Positions 8,425 through 17,193 of a DNA stretch of 64,000 nt are shown here, in pieces (position 1 is the stretch's first letter; each line of letters begins with the position of its first letter). This DNA is from Perlabentimonas gracilis (GTDB lineage Bacteria > Bacteroidota > Bacteroidia > Bacteroidales > Tenuifilaceae). Below the pieces are notes generated by a model. That model did not search any database, was not told where the DNA came from, and saw only the letters and a list, made by a program, of their open reading frames with translations. Both the position numbers and the translations under genes were made by a program. The stretch covers positions 17,593 to 81,592 of the forward strand of contig NZ_JAANIG010000019.1 in the NCBI RefSeq assembly GCF_011174675.1, written 5' to 3'.

Positions 8425-8644
8425 AGGGTACCAAAATCAGCTTACCGCCATGGGCACAATTGTTGAAACAAGCACATTAAGAGAAGCCCTAGAGGTTGTT
8501 GAGGATGCCTACAAGGAGTTGGAAAACGACTGCGATAGGGTTTATGTTACCCTAAACCTCGACATACGAAAAGGCGAACTTGGTAGAATTGAGTCGAAGG
8601 TTCAATCGGTTGAACAAAAAATAATATTAGCAGACGATAAGTAA
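8330..8644 (+). CDS. MTH1187-family thiamine-binding protein
   Basis: A 104-residue protein of the YqgV/MTH1187 family, small ferredoxin-like-fold proteins that bind thiamine or related ligands. Visible family marks are MNFAMFPT at the N-terminus, SPYVSRIVKSVRSKG, the QLTAMGTIVE strand and the AYKELENDCDRV helix. No transport or enzyme domain is attached. Its start lies 95 bases inside the previous gene's frame. That overlap is unusually long and probably reflects a displaced stop codon upstream rather than a wrong start here, because ATG 8330 gives the full family-length protein. Confidence 0.87.
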   Translation: MSVVMNFAMFPTRKNTSISPYVSRIVKSVRSKGYQNQLTAMGTIVETSTLREALEVVEDAYKELENDCDRVYVTLNLDIRKGELGRIESKVQSVEQKIILADDK

Positions 8645-8665
8645 ACCAATACGCATACCCCTTTC

Positions 8666-9376
8666 ATGAAGAGGATTTTAACACTATTTGTAACGCTACT
8701 AATTAGCCTATACTCTTTACAAGGCTACAGCCAACTTTTGCTTGGGGTTAGGGGTGGACAAAGCATCTCTGGAATCACTTTTACCCCCGAGCAGGACACA
8801 CGACCCCTTACCAACCCTTTGATAGACGTGGGGCTAATACTTAAACACTTTGCTCACGAGCACGTTGGCTTTCAGGGTGAACTAAATTATACGCAACGAG
8901 GTTACCTCTCGTTTGTTGATTCAACATACTACTACAAAAGGGTAAACTCCTTTGTTGAAATTCCACTCTTTTTTCAGGTTCGAACTACTAGGAACAGTTT
9001 TTTTGCCCACGTTAACATTGGGTTCTCCGCATCGTTTTTAACCCACTCTAAAGCAGGGAAAAACACTACCATAAGCCAAATTGAACTTTCGAACTACAAA
9101 CTTAACGTATTGCGCGACAACTACTTTAACTACGGGTTGAAGGGAGGCGTTGGATTAGGCTACGACTTTAGCTGGGGCACCATACAGCTTGATGTAAGGT
9201 ATTTGTATGGCTTGGGCGATTTGTACTACTACAACTACTCCGGAAACCCAACACGATCGCCAGCCTGGGCTTTAAACGGTTCGGTAAGCTTTATGTTTAA
9301 TCTTTCCAATGCTAAAAAAGAAAGAGCTATTTTTGAAGATAATAGAGATATTAGTCCCAATATTAACCAAATATAG
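8666..9376 (+). CDS. PorT-family outer-membrane beta-barrel protein
   Basis: A 236-residue exported protein. The signal peptide is about residues 1-22 (cleavage after GYSQ). The remainder is built of alternating beta-strands rich in Tyr, Phe and Gly, for example FQGELNYTQRGYLSF and GLKGGVGLGYDFSWG. This is the pattern of the small eight-stranded barrel family of Bacteroidota often labelled PorT-like. It is not necessarily the T9SS subunit PorT, because the domain is shared by many unrelated barrels. It is followed six bases later by rlpA, so the two probably share an envelope operon. Confidence 0.75.
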   Translation: MKRILTLFVTLLISLYSLQGYSQLLLGVRGGQSISGITFTPEQDTRPLTNPLIDVGLILKHFAHEHVGFQGELNYTQRGYLSFVDSTYYYKRVNSFVEIPLFFQVRTTRNSFFAHVNIGFSASFLTHSKAGKNTTISQIELSNYKLNVLRDNYFNYGLKGGVGLGYDFSWGTIQLDVRYLYGLGDLYYYNYSGNPTRSPAWALNGSVSFMFNLSNAKKERAIFEDNRDISPNINQI

Positions 9377-9382
9377 GTAGCC

Positions 9383-10213
9383 ATGCGAAACTTCTTCTTA
9401 CTCCTCACCATTTCCTCTCTACTGTCAACATCCCTCAGGGCACAAACAGGATACGTTCAGGAGGGAAAAGCATCCTTCTACGCCGACAAGTTTGAAGGGA
9501 GAACCACAGCATCGGGCGAGAGGTACAGCCACTCGCGCAGCACCTGCGCTCACCTCACCCTTCCGTTTGGCACCCTTGTAAGGGTAACTAATTTAGAAAA
9601 TAGCCAAACAGTAGTTGTAAGGGTGAACGATAGGGGTCCGTTTGTGGCCAACCGAATTATTGACCTTAGCCGATCGGCTGCCGAAAAGTTAGGGTTTGTT
9701 GATAAAGGCCTTGCCAATGTTCGAATTGAGGTGATTGATGAGGACGGCAAGGTAGTGGCAACGGCTCAGCAGTCAAGCAAAGCTCAAACAACACCCACAC
9801 CCCAAAAACCAATTGAGACTGGTACACCAGCCAATAAGCAAGACCAAACAGCGAAACAACCCGAAAGGGTAGAACCAGTAGCTAAGCCTAGCACCCCCAC
9901 CCCCAAAGCAGTGCTCAATTCGCCTATGGTTGATTCCGGCATTGAGCTTTACGAGTTGAAGGTAACCCGTCAGAAACCAAATGGTTTCACCGTGCAAATT
10001 GGTAGCTACAAGGAGTTGGTAAACCTGCTCCGAATTGCCGACGACCTTAAATCATCGCTCAAAAAAGATGTTAGGGTTCAGGTAGCAGAAGTAAACGGCG
10101 AAAAGATATATCGACTAATGGTGGGTGAGTTTAACTCACGCAGAGAGGCCGATGCATTTAAAAGTAAAGCAGCCCAGCTTTACCCAGACTGCTTTATTGT
10201 TGAGCTAAAGTAA
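9383..10213 (+). CDS. rlpA: RlpA-like septal-ring protein with SPOR domain
   Basis: A 276-residue secreted protein. Residues 1-21 form a signal peptide. A double-psi beta-barrel follows at about 25-115 with GKASFYADKFEGRTTASGE and the catalytic-type VNDRGPF motif. A Pro/Gln/Thr-rich linker covers about 125-190, and a C-terminal SPOR domain (GFTVQIGSYKELVNL to the end) binds denuded glycan at the division septum. RlpA proteins cleave such glycans or help organise the septum. The Asp of the catalytic site is present. No lipobox is seen. It is convergent with serine dehydratase, separated by three bases. Confidence 0.9.
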   Translation: MRNFFLLLTISSLLSTSLRAQTGYVQEGKASFYADKFEGRTTASGERYSHSRSTCAHLTLPFGTLVRVTNLENSQTVVVRVNDRGPFVANRIIDLSRSAAEKLGFVDKGLANVRIEVIDEDGKVVATAQQSSKAQTTPTPQKPIETGTPANKQDQTAKQPERVEPVAKPSTPTPKAVLNSPMVDSGIELYELKVTRQKPNGFTVQIGSYKELVNLLRIADDLKSSLKKDVRVQVAEVNGEKIYRLMVGEFNSRREADAFKSKAAQLYPDCFIVELK

Positions 10214-10216
10214 TAG

Positions 10217-11431
10217 CTATTTCTTCTCGCTAAAGGGTTCCCAGCTTTTGGCTAGGCCACCCATACCTGTTTCGCGGTAAGCCACCTGAATGTCGCGACC
10301 AGTTTCGGCCATAGTGCTAACCGCCTTGTCGAAGGAAATCTTGTGGCCACCATCCGACGATAGTGCATAAACAGCACACGAGTAAGCCTTTGTTGCTGCA
10401 ATGGCGTTACGCTCTATGCAGGGAATTTGTACATATCCCAATACAGGGTCACAGGTTAGACCGAGGTTGTGCTCCATTCCCATCTCAGCGGCGTACTCTA
10501 TTTGGTTGGGCGAACCACCCAATATTTGAGCCATAGCAGCCGAGGCCATTGCGCAAGCTGTGCCAATCTCTCCTTGGCACCCAACCTCGGCTCCTGAGAT
10601 TGAGGCATTGGTTTTGACAAGGTTGGCTATTAAACCTGCCGTTGCCAGCCCTCTTAGTATTTTGGGCTCGGTTAGATGCTCGTCGCGGCTCAGGTAGAAT
10701 AGTACTGCTGGCAGCACCCCCGACGAGCCGCAGGTTGGTGAGGTAACAATTCTTCCTCCAGAAGCATTCTCCTCCGATACGGCCAGTGCAAAGGCAAAAA
10801 GTAGCCCAATGTTTTTAACTGTACCATGCGCATTAAGTGCTTTAGTATAATGCGACGATGCCCTTCGGGCTAGCTTTATGGGGCCAGGTAGCACACCCTC
10901 ATTATCAATTCCCCGCTGAATAGTCTCCTTCATGGTGAGCCACACATCATGCAGAAAAGGCCAAATCTCTGGCCCCTCATTATCCTCAACAAACTCCCAA
11001 AGCGATTTACCTTCGCTCTTACACCACTTAAGTATATCGGCCATCCTGTTATGACTATATATCTTATTGCTGTTAAGCACTCCTGTAGCATCGCGCAAAT
11101 CGCCTCCACCAATGCTGTATACCTCCCAGCTATCGATAACTACGTCGGTATCCTCCGAAAGGGCCTCGAAAACCATACCGTTGGGATGCAATGGCAACTC
11201 CTGCGAGTCATTCCACACAATCTCCAAGTCGTTGGGCATAAACTCCTTTTGCAAAGCATGATCGGTGTGGTGACCTTTACCTGTTAGCGAAAGGCTCCCG
11301 TATAAGGTTACTCTAAACTTATGCACACCAGGATGCTTCTGCGCAAAAATTGCGGCTGCTCGAACTGGCCCAATGGTATGACTGCTGGATGGGCCATACC
11401 CAATTTTGTAAATCTCTCTAATTGACTGCAT
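10217..11431 (-). CDS. sdaA: L-serine ammonia-lyase (serine dehydratase), iron-sulfur type
   Basis: A 404-residue single-chain enzyme converting L-serine to pyruvate and ammonia. The beta-chain-type N-terminal domain begins SIREIYKIGYGPSSSHTIGP. The alpha-type domain carries the cysteines expected to hold the [4Fe-4S] cluster: TSPTCGSSGVLPA, GLTCDPVLGYVQIPCIERNA and the GCQGEIGTACAM region. The enzyme is catabolic and oxygen-sensitive, which suits an anaerobic or fermentative habit. A TAnnTTTG box is present 23 bases before the start. Confidence 0.93.
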   Translation of the reverse strand: MQSIREIYKIGYGPSSSHTIGPVRAAAIFAQKHPGVHKFRVTLYGSLSLTGKGHHTDHALQKEFMPNDLEIVWNDSQELPLHPNGMVFEALSEDTDVVIDSWEVYSIGGGDLRDATGVLNSNKIYSHNRMADILKWCKSEGKSLWEFVEDNEGPEIWPFLHDVWLTMKETIQRGIDNEGVLPGPIKLARRASSHYTKALNAHGTVKNIGLLFAFALAVSEENASGGRIVTSPTCGSSGVLPAVLFYLSRDEHLTEPKILRGLATAGLIANLVKTNASISGAEVGCQGEIGTACAMASAAMAQILGGSPNQIEYAAEMGMEHNLGLTCDPVLGYVQIPCIERNAIAATKAYSCAVYALSSDGGHKISFDKAVSTMAETGRDIQVAYRETGMGGLAKSWEPFSEKK

Positions 11432-11453
11432 GGTTGTGGTTTTTATTGGCCAG

Positions 11454-11461
11454 CAAAAGTA
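11454..11461 (-). promoter_or_regulatory. -7 element for the serine dehydratase gene
   Basis: The minus strand reads TACTTTTG, matching TAnnTTTG, 23 bases before ATG 11431. No clear -33 element is visible. Confidence 0.35.
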
Positions 11462-11602
11462 TTAAAAAAAAGTGTACGAATTAAATCATAATCTGTACGA
11501 ATACGAACACCAAACCAAAACACTAAAATCTTCATTCACATTGACTATCTGCATATTAAATCGGTTGGCATTGCGATTGGATTGGCATAAAAAAAGATAA
11601 AT

Positions 11603-14011
11603 ATGAGAATACTAAGTAGAATATCATTTGCCTTTAGGTTTGTATTTAAAAGGAAGGGTTATGCCGCAATAAATATTCTGGGGCTGGCCCTAGGCATATC
11701 GGCATGTATTTACATTACCCAGTACGTAATGTTTCATCGTTCATTCGACAAGCACATTCCAGAACCAAATCGAACCTATAGGGTAACCTACCAACGTTGG
11801 AAAGATAATGGAGACCGGGTTGAGTTCGCTTCGGCGAGTCCTACCATTGGGCCAACAATAGCAAGGCTATTCCCCGAAGTTGAAAAGTTTGGCCGCGCAT
11901 ATAGGGTTGGTGGAGTTTTTGCCTACAACGATTTTGTGTGGGAAGAGGAGAATGCCTTCTGGGGAGAAACTGAGCTTATCAAGATCCTTGGGTTCGAAAT
12001 TATAAATGGTTCAATCGACTCATGCCTTACCCTGGCCAATCAAACCGTAATATCTGAGAGTATTGCAAATAAATACTTCCCCAATATCGATCCGGTTGGC
12101 AAGGCGTTACTACATAATGGGAATGAAAAGTATATTGTTACTGCAGTTTACAAAGATCCTCCTGCTAACTCCCACTTTAAACCCGACCTATTCATCTCCT
12201 TAGAAAACTGGATTAGACAGGACCAACAATTTTTTGATCAAGGATGGTTCTACAGTGGGTTTTATACGTACGTTCTGCTTACGGAAAATGCCAACCCCAA
12301 AGATGTTGATAAAAAAATAGAGGAGTTCATTTCTGATGAGTACGGCGAGTTCCTTGAACAGTATCAAACGGGAATATCCTTCTGTCTCCAGCCACTTGCC
12401 GACATTCACCTTAACTCGCACTACATGCACGAGCTGGAGCTCAATAGCGATAGCAATTCCATTGCGCTTCTTCAGATCATTGCATGGTTCATACTAATTG
12501 TCGCTTGGGTAAACTTCTTCAATCTAAGTACTATAAGTTCTCTTAAGAGAGTTAAAGAGATCGGTATTAGGAAAGTGAATGGCGCTACCCAAAGGCAGCT
12601 CATTGGGCAGCTGCTTCTAGAGTCTGCCATTTTAAATCTATGCGCTATTCTGGCTGCCATTGTAATATTTGAGCTGGGTTATAATACATTTGCCAACATA
12701 GCAGGTCTGCCTCCGCAAACCGACTACTATCAGCATACATGGTTTTATATACTAGTTTGTGTTGCATTTATTGTAGGTACATTCTCCTCTGGAATATACT
12801 CTATTACTAGGGTAAAAGACAGCAGCCTATCGGAGAGCCTACGTGGTGCGCTTGTCAATGTAAAAGGAGGCACAATAGTTAAGAAGGGGCTTGTAACTTT
12901 TCAATTCGCCATAGCCATAGCCCTTATTGCTGCTACAATGGGAGTATATAGGCAATTCAATCTGTTGCAAGAGATAGACCTTGGTTTTAGGCTCAACGAT
13001 ATGCTGGTAGTTAAAGTGCCTAGAGTTGGCGACAACACCTTACATAGCAAGTTTGATGTGTTTATCAATACGGCATCAACGGTACCATCGGTCAAAGGCG
13101 CTACCTACTCTTCAGTTGTTCCAGGTAAGCCCAATACTTTTAACCGTGGAGGAATACATAGGCAGGGCGATGACCCAAATAATGGGAAAAATATGCGCCT
13201 TACCGAAATTTTTTCAAACTTCCCAGATACTTATAGCATTAACCTCCTTGCTGGGAAGGGGTTCACTGGCAATCCTACTGAAGACGCCAATAACGTAATG
13301 CTAAACGAACAAGGAGCACTATGGCTGGGCTTTGATAATTTTGAAAATGCAATAGGGTCACAAATTGTACTGGAAGGTATTCCCAGAACCCTTGTGGGTA
13401 TACTTTACAACTTTAAACAGCTCTCACCCAAAGAAGAAATTGAACCTCAAATATTTCGATACCCACAGCGCTTTCAAGGCTACTTCACAGTGCACATTGA
13501 TAGAGAAAACAGGGAGAAAACCATTAGAAAGATTAAGGATGTCTTTGATTCAATCTTTCCGGGCAATGCGTATGAATATTTCTTTCTCGACGAGTTCTAC
13601 AACCAGCAATACCAGCACGACAAACGATTCAGTCTGGTATTCGTACTTTTTGCAGGATTGTCAATAGTAGTAACCATAATGGGATTACTTGGACTCTCGG
13701 CCTACTCGGCCGAACAGAGAAAGCGCGAAATTGGTATTAGAAAGGTGCTGGGTGCATCACCCTCATCGGTAGTTCGTCTTCTCTTCAGAGAATACTTACT
13801 GCTACTTGTAATTGCTAGCGGGGTAGCTATTCCCGTTGTGTATAAATTCCTAAATGAATGGCTCAACAATTTTGCCACAAGGATTGATGTAGAGTGGACT
13901 CTGTTCATGCTCCCTCTCGTTGTTGTATTCTCTGTAGCTTTTGTTACTGTATTCGCTCAATCACTTAAGGCTGCTCTAGTAAATCCGGTGGAAAGCGTAA
14001 AGCAAGAGTAA
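11603..14011 (+). CDS. MacB/FtsX-type ABC transporter permease
   Basis: An 802-residue inner-membrane protein with the doubled layout common in Bacteroidota: an N-terminal membrane helix (NILGLALGISACIY), a periplasmic MacB-type domain (about 50-280), three helices with the coupling segment RVKEIGIRKVNGATQRQL (near 315-335), then a second helix, periplasmic domain and helix bundle ending with RKREIGIRKVLGAS. Such permeases work with a separate ATPase in efflux or lipoprotein handling. No ATPase gene is adjacent, so the partner must be elsewhere. Codon use is slightly more AT-rich than its neighbours. Confidence 0.88.
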   Translation: MRILSRISFAFRFVFKRKGYAAINILGLALGISACIYITQYVMFHRSFDKHIPEPNRTYRVTYQRWKDNGDRVEFASASPTIGPTIARLFPEVEKFGRAYRVGGVFAYNDFVWEEENAFWGETELIKILGFEIINGSIDSCLTLANQTVISESIANKYFPNIDPVGKALLHNGNEKYIVTAVYKDPPANSHFKPDLFISLENWIRQDQQFFDQGWFYSGFYTYVLLTENANPKDVDKKIEEFISDEYGEFLEQYQTGISFCLQPLADIHLNSHYMHELELNSDSNSIALLQIIAWFILIVAWVNFFNLSTISSLKRVKEIGIRKVNGATQRQLIGQLLLESAILNLCAILAAIVIFELGYNTFANIAGLPPQTDYYQHTWFYILVCVAFIVGTFSSGIYSITRVKDSSLSESLRGALVNVKGGTIVKKGLVTFQFAIAIALIAATMGVYRQFNLLQEIDLGFRLNDMLVVKVPRVGDNTLHSKFDVFINTASTVPSVKGATYSSVVPGKPNTFNRGGIHRQGDDPNNGKNMRLTEIFSNFPDTYSINLLAGKGFTGNPTEDANNVMLNEQGALWLGFDNFENAIGSQIVLEGIPRTLVGILYNFKQLSPKEEIEPQIFRYPQRFQGYFTVHIDRENREKTIRKIKDVFDSIFPGNAYEYFFLDEFYNQQYQHDKRFSLVFVLFAGLSIVVTIMGLLGLSAYSAEQRKREIGIRKVLGASPSSVVRLLFREYLLLLVIASGVAIPVVYKFLNEWLNNFATRIDVEWTLFMLPLVVVFSVAFVTVFAQSLKAALVNPVESVKQE

Positions 14012-14062
14012 CCTATTCGTTCGGGTTTTGTATCTTTGAAGCAATACTCTACACTAAAAAAG

Positions 14063-14509
14063 ATGAGCGAAAAGAACTATGACCCCCAAATGCATACAGC
14101 CGAACATATCCTGAATCAAACAATGGTTAAGATGTTCGGCTGTTCGCGTTCAAAGAATAGCCATATAGAGCGAAAAAAATCGAAATGCGACTACCAGATA
14201 CCCTTCGAGCCTACAATCGAACAGATTCAAGAGATTGAAAAATCGGTAAACAATGTAATTGCATTAAACTTACCTGTAACCGATGAAGAGGTAGCTAAAG
14301 ATGCAGCCTCTGAGTTTCTCGATCTATCGAAGCTACCCAGCGATGCTCCTGAACTCATAAGGGTTGTTAGAGTTGGCCATTTCGATGCCTGCGCATGCAT
14401 AGGCCCACACGTCGAAAACACTAGCCAGGTGGGCGAATTCTGCATCACATCGCACAGCTACAGCGATGGAACCCTGCGGTTGCGATTCAAGCTTAACAGG
14501 CCTAGCTAG
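14063..14509 (+). CDS. AlaX-like tRNA-editing protein
   Basis: A 148-residue free-standing version of the threonyl/alanyl-tRNA synthetase second additional domain. The four zinc ligands are visible: HTAEH near the N-terminus (HxxxH) and CIGPH near residue 115 (CxxxH). AlaX proteins hydrolyse wrongly charged Ser- or Gly-tRNA(Ala). This copy is short and lacks the glycine-rich linker domain of larger AlaX proteins. An alternative TTG start at 14036 adds nine residues but coincides with a TATCTTTG promoter-like box at 14031-14038; ATG 14063 is preferred. Confidence 0.82.
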   Translation: MSEKNYDPQMHTAEHILNQTMVKMFGCSRSKNSHIERKKSKCDYQIPFEPTIEQIQEIEKSVNNVIALNLPVTDEEVAKDAASEFLDLSKLPSDAPELIRVVRVGHFDACACIGPHVENTSQVGEFCITSHSYSDGTLRLRFKLNRPS

Positions 14510-14560
14510 CTTTAGGTGAATTAAAATACCTTTCAGCTCAAGTGTATCTTGAGGAACTCC

Positions 14561-14589
14561 TTGGCTTTTTCAAAAATTCTTTACCTTTG
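14561..14589 (+). promoter_or_regulatory. Promoter for yraN
   Basis: TTG at 14561 and TACCTTTG at 14582-14589, spaced by 18 bases, match the Bacteroidota -33/-7 pattern. Transcription would begin shortly before ATG 14617 and exclude the longer frame that starts upstream at GTG 14542. Confidence 0.55.
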
Positions 14590-14616
14590 GTAGGGTACAA
14601 TCACAAATGCTGCTCA

Positions 14617-14997
14617 ATGGTCTCAAGTGGAAATAAATCGAAGCACTACGCCCTGGGCAAACAGGGCGAAGCATATGCACAGGAGTACGTTAGGGCAAAC
14701 GGGTACAAAATCCTTCACACCAACTGGAGACACGGCCAAAAGGAGCTGGATATAGTTGCGCTAAAAAACAACATCCTAGTTGTGTTCGAGGTGAAAACCC
14801 GTACCGACAGCTACTGGGAGGAACCAAAGGATGCTGTAAAGTTTCGAAAGCAAAAGAATATGGTGGAGGCTGCCGATGCTTATGTTCAAAATTACGATTA
14901 CAACTTTGAGGTTCAATTCGATATCATTAGTTTAGTTTACAATGGCAAAGGGTTTGATCTTGAACATATCCCCGATGCTTTTTACCCACTTGCATAG
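14617..14997 (+). CDS. YraN family (UPF0102) nuclease-like protein
   Basis: A 126-residue protein of the YraN/UPF0102 family, which has an endonuclease-like PD-(D/E)xK fold. Key pieces are LGKQGEAYAQEYV, ILHTNWRHGQKELDIVA and VVFEVKTRT, giving the Glu, Asp and Glu-x-Lys of the fold. Its role is not settled; it is often linked to Holliday-junction or general DNA metabolism. The length from ATG 14617 equals the usual family size, and a promoter is placed just upstream. YjbR-like protein follows nine bases after the stop. Confidence 0.9.
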   Translation: MVSSGNKSKHYALGKQGEAYAQEYVRANGYKILHTNWRHGQKELDIVALKNNILVVFEVKTRTDSYWEEPKDAVKFRKQKNMVEAADAYVQNYDYNFEVQFDIISLVYNGKGFDLEHIPDAFYPLA

Positions 14998-15006
14998 GAA
15001 CACCAT

Positions 15007-15360
15007 ATGAATGTTGAAGAGATTCGCAACTATTGCATTTCACTAAAGGGTGCAACCGAAAGTTTTCCTTTCGACGATGTAACGCTTGTTTTTAAGGTGG
15101 GCGGCAAAATGTTTGCCCTGCTAAGCCTTGACGACCCCTTGGCCATTGGGCTCAAATGCGACCCCGATTTGGCCATTGAGCTAAGGGAGCATTACCCCTG
15201 CGTTACCGCAGGCTACCATATGAACAAAAAGCATTGGAACACCGTGCTAATTGACGGCTCGGTTAAGCCAAGTACAATACAAGGCTGGATAGACGATTCC
15301 TACAAGCTAATTCTTGAGTCTCTTCCAAAAATCAAGCGGAATGCTATTCTTAATCAGTAA
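15007..15360 (+). CDS. MmcQ/YjbR family protein
   Basis: A 117-residue protein with the double-wing fold of the MmcQ/YjbR family. Typical elements are RNYCISLKGATESFPFDD, KMFALL, GLKCDPDLAIELRE and the C-terminal HWNTVLIDGSVKP with the DSYKLI helix. Members are often annotated as DNA-binding from structural resemblance, but no firm function is established. It follows yraN closely in the same direction, so the two are likely cotranscribed. Confidence 0.88.
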   Translation: MNVEEIRNYCISLKGATESFPFDDVTLVFKVGGKMFALLSLDDPLAIGLKCDPDLAIELREHYPCVTAGYHMNKKHWNTVLIDGSVKPSTIQGWIDDSYKLILESLPKIKRNAILNQ

Positions 15361-15427
15361 GATTTAATACTTTTGGTACAAGAGTTGTATGTTAACGTTG
15401 AAATTTGAAATCCAAATCCATAAGAAT

Positions 15428-16267
15428 ATGAAACCTATAAACTTAGCATTCGCGTTGTTAGCACTCCTAGCGTTCAGCTCGCAAGCACAGGAGGCTTACC
15501 ACATTACAAGGGTAAGTGGAGAGATTACCATTCTTAGCTCAGGCAAGGAAGTGGTTGCTGGAGACATACTTGCCCCCGATGAATTTCTGCTGTTCGAAAG
15601 CCTTGAGAGCTACGCCATTGCCATTAACGATGAGATGGGACGGTTCCAAATCAAGATTCACGATAACCTTATTGATGGCGATCCACAGATGCTAACCTCA
15701 ACCGTGAAGGATGCCGCTGTACCCACTAAAATGCGCAACCTTATGCTTGCCCGTTTCGATCCTGGACAGCAAGAGATATCAGACCTTAGGCAGTACTTCG
15801 GAAACGATAAGTTTTCGGTTATAGGCGATGCCGTGAATGTGCCGCTTAACAATCAGAAGTACCCACTATCCGACGATAAATTCATCGTTTTTTACTACCG
15901 TGTAGATGATAAGCCAGTTTCGAAAAAGGTTGGCCATGACCAGCATACCCTAATCCTCGAAAGGGACAAGCTTTTCACCAGTAGTGCCGGATCCATTGAT
16001 GGTAACGAAATTTCTAACCTTGCTGTTTACGAATACGAAAACACCACTAAGCGTGGAAACGAGATTACCCGCTTTACCCTCGTTTTTGTCGATAAGGACG
16101 AGTTGCTAAAAGAGTTCCACACCATAATTCCAATCCTCAAGCGACAGCGAATGGGCAACGACGAGATTAAAAAATATCTGATTGAGTACTACTACGATTT
16201 TTACGGAGCAACCGACTCTAAAACTATCGATACCTTCACCGAGCAGATTGTTAAGAGCTACGAATAG
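15428..16267 (+). CDS. Secreted protein of unknown function
   Basis: I do not recognise this 279-residue protein. From ATG 15428 it has a clear signal peptide (KPINLAFALLALLAFSSQAQ, cleaved near residue 21), so it is exported. The mature part starts with a beta-rich stretch (YHITRVSGEITILSSGKEV) that reads like a small sheet domain. The rest alternates strands and charged helices with no cysteines and no catalytic motif I can name. The longer frame to 15389 would bury the signal peptide and is rejected. A strong terminator follows 20 bases after the stop. Confidence 0.72.
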   Translation: MKPINLAFALLALLAFSSQAQEAYHITRVSGEITILSSGKEVVAGDILAPDEFLLFESLESYAIAINDEMGRFQIKIHDNLIDGDPQMLTSTVKDAAVPTKMRNLMLARFDPGQQEISDLRQYFGNDKFSVIGDAVNVPLNNQKYPLSDDKFIVFYYRVDDKPVSKKVGHDQHTLILERDKLFTSSAGSIDGNEISNLAVYEYENTTKRGNEITRFTLVFVDKDELLKEFHTIIPILKRQRMGNDEIKKYLIEYYYDFYGATDSKTIDTFTEQIVKSYE

Positions 16268-16287
16268 CACACCAAATGGTTGATATT

Positions 16288-16314
16288 AGCCCCGTAAATG
16301 CGGGGCTTTTTTTT
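16288..16314 (+). terminator. Rho-independent terminator
   Basis: A 7-bp stem, AGCCCCG (16288-16294) with CGGGGCT (16301-16307), has a six-base loop and runs into eight T residues. It ends the transcript of the secreted protein gene just upstream. Confidence 0.88.
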
Positions 16315-16367
16315 CGCTTTAACCCATCGATGTTTCGAAATGCTAATGGAATTACCCTAAGGTTTAG

Positions 16368-16375
16368 TATTTTTG
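16368..16375 (+). promoter_or_regulatory. -7 element for the TonB-like gene
   Basis: TATTTTTG matches TAnnTTTG and ends 18 bases before ATG 16394. It overlaps the TTG that would open the longer frame, so it fixes the start at 16394. No good -33 box is seen. Confidence 0.45.
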
Positions 16376-16393
16376 CAACCTATTGCAAAACAA

Positions 16394-17188
16394 ATGAAAA
16401 GCTTCTCGGACAAGTTTTCTCGTTTCGAAGTGTGGCTCGATGTGATTGCCCATCGATTTTTTAATTTTTGGGAAAGGCACAAAGTCGGGATTCTTGGTAC
16501 CGTAGCTTTAAACCTATTGCTAACCATACTTTTTTTTGTATTCGAACTCAAAAGCCGCCCTTACCTGCACGATACGATGGTATTGGTTGATTTTGAAAGG
16601 GAGTATGAAATTGCTCCCGAACATGAGCCCGACCCAAACCAACCCCTCCTACCCGACGATGCCCTTGATCCAATGCAAGAATATGAGGCCATTAGAAACA
16701 TTGCTGTAGATGCCACCAAGGAAGACCTAAACCCAGGATTAGTCGACGAAAAAAACATAAATGCCGATGAGCTGTACCAAGAGGCGCAGCGCATAAGGGA
16801 ACAGATGGAGCAAAACCGACAACTCTGGGAGGAGTCGCAGTCCGAAGAGGCTATCAATATCCCAAATGTAGAGGATAAAAACATAACTACCGATGAGGGG
16901 CAATTCAAAGGCCCATCGGTTATAAGCTACTTTTTGGAGAATAGAAGAGCTTTGCGTTTACCTGTACCTTCGTATAAGTGTGAGAATGGGGGTAAAGTTG
17001 TTGTTGATATTGAGGTGCAGCGCGACGGGACTGTATCGAGAGCCAGTATCGACCAAGCAAATTCAGTTCTCGACGATTGTATGAATCAAGCTGCCATTGA
17101 GGCTGCGCGCCGAAGCGTTTTCACCGTGTCGAGTGGGGCACCACATCGTCAGGGCGGGAGCATCACCTATCTATTCGTTGCGCAGTAG
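16394..17188 (+). CDS. TonB-like energy-transducer family protein
   Basis: A 264-residue protein with cytoplasmic N-terminus, one membrane helix (about residues 35-55, GTVALNLLLTILFFVFEL), a long acidic periplasmic spacer with Pro and Gln, and a C-terminal domain resembling TonB (GGKVVVDIEVQRDGTVSRA then AAIEAARRSVF). TonB proteins carry proton-motive energy from ExbB/ExbD to outer-membrane receptors. The acidic rather than Pro/Lys-rich spacer and the lack of exbBD nearby make it uncertain that it serves a receptor. It is convergent with alanine dehydrogenase at a five-base gap. Confidence 0.75.
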   Translation: MKSFSDKFSRFEVWLDVIAHRFFNFWERHKVGILGTVALNLLLTILFFVFELKSRPYLHDTMVLVDFEREYEIAPEHEPDPNQPLLPDDALDPMQEYEAIRNIAVDATKEDLNPGLVDEKNINADELYQEAQRIREQMEQNRQLWEESQSEEAINIPNVEDKNITTDEGQFKGPSVISYFLENRRALRLPVPSYKCENGGKVVVDIEVQRDGTVSRASIDQANSVLDDCMNQAAIEAARRSVFTVSSGAPHRQGGSITYLFVAQ

Positions 17189-17193
17189 TTCAA

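Noticed and set aside
8666..9376. Calling the barrel protein the T9SS subunit PorT
   Set aside because: The barrel domain is shared by many unrelated proteins and there is no T9SS gene next to it; only a family-level call is justified.
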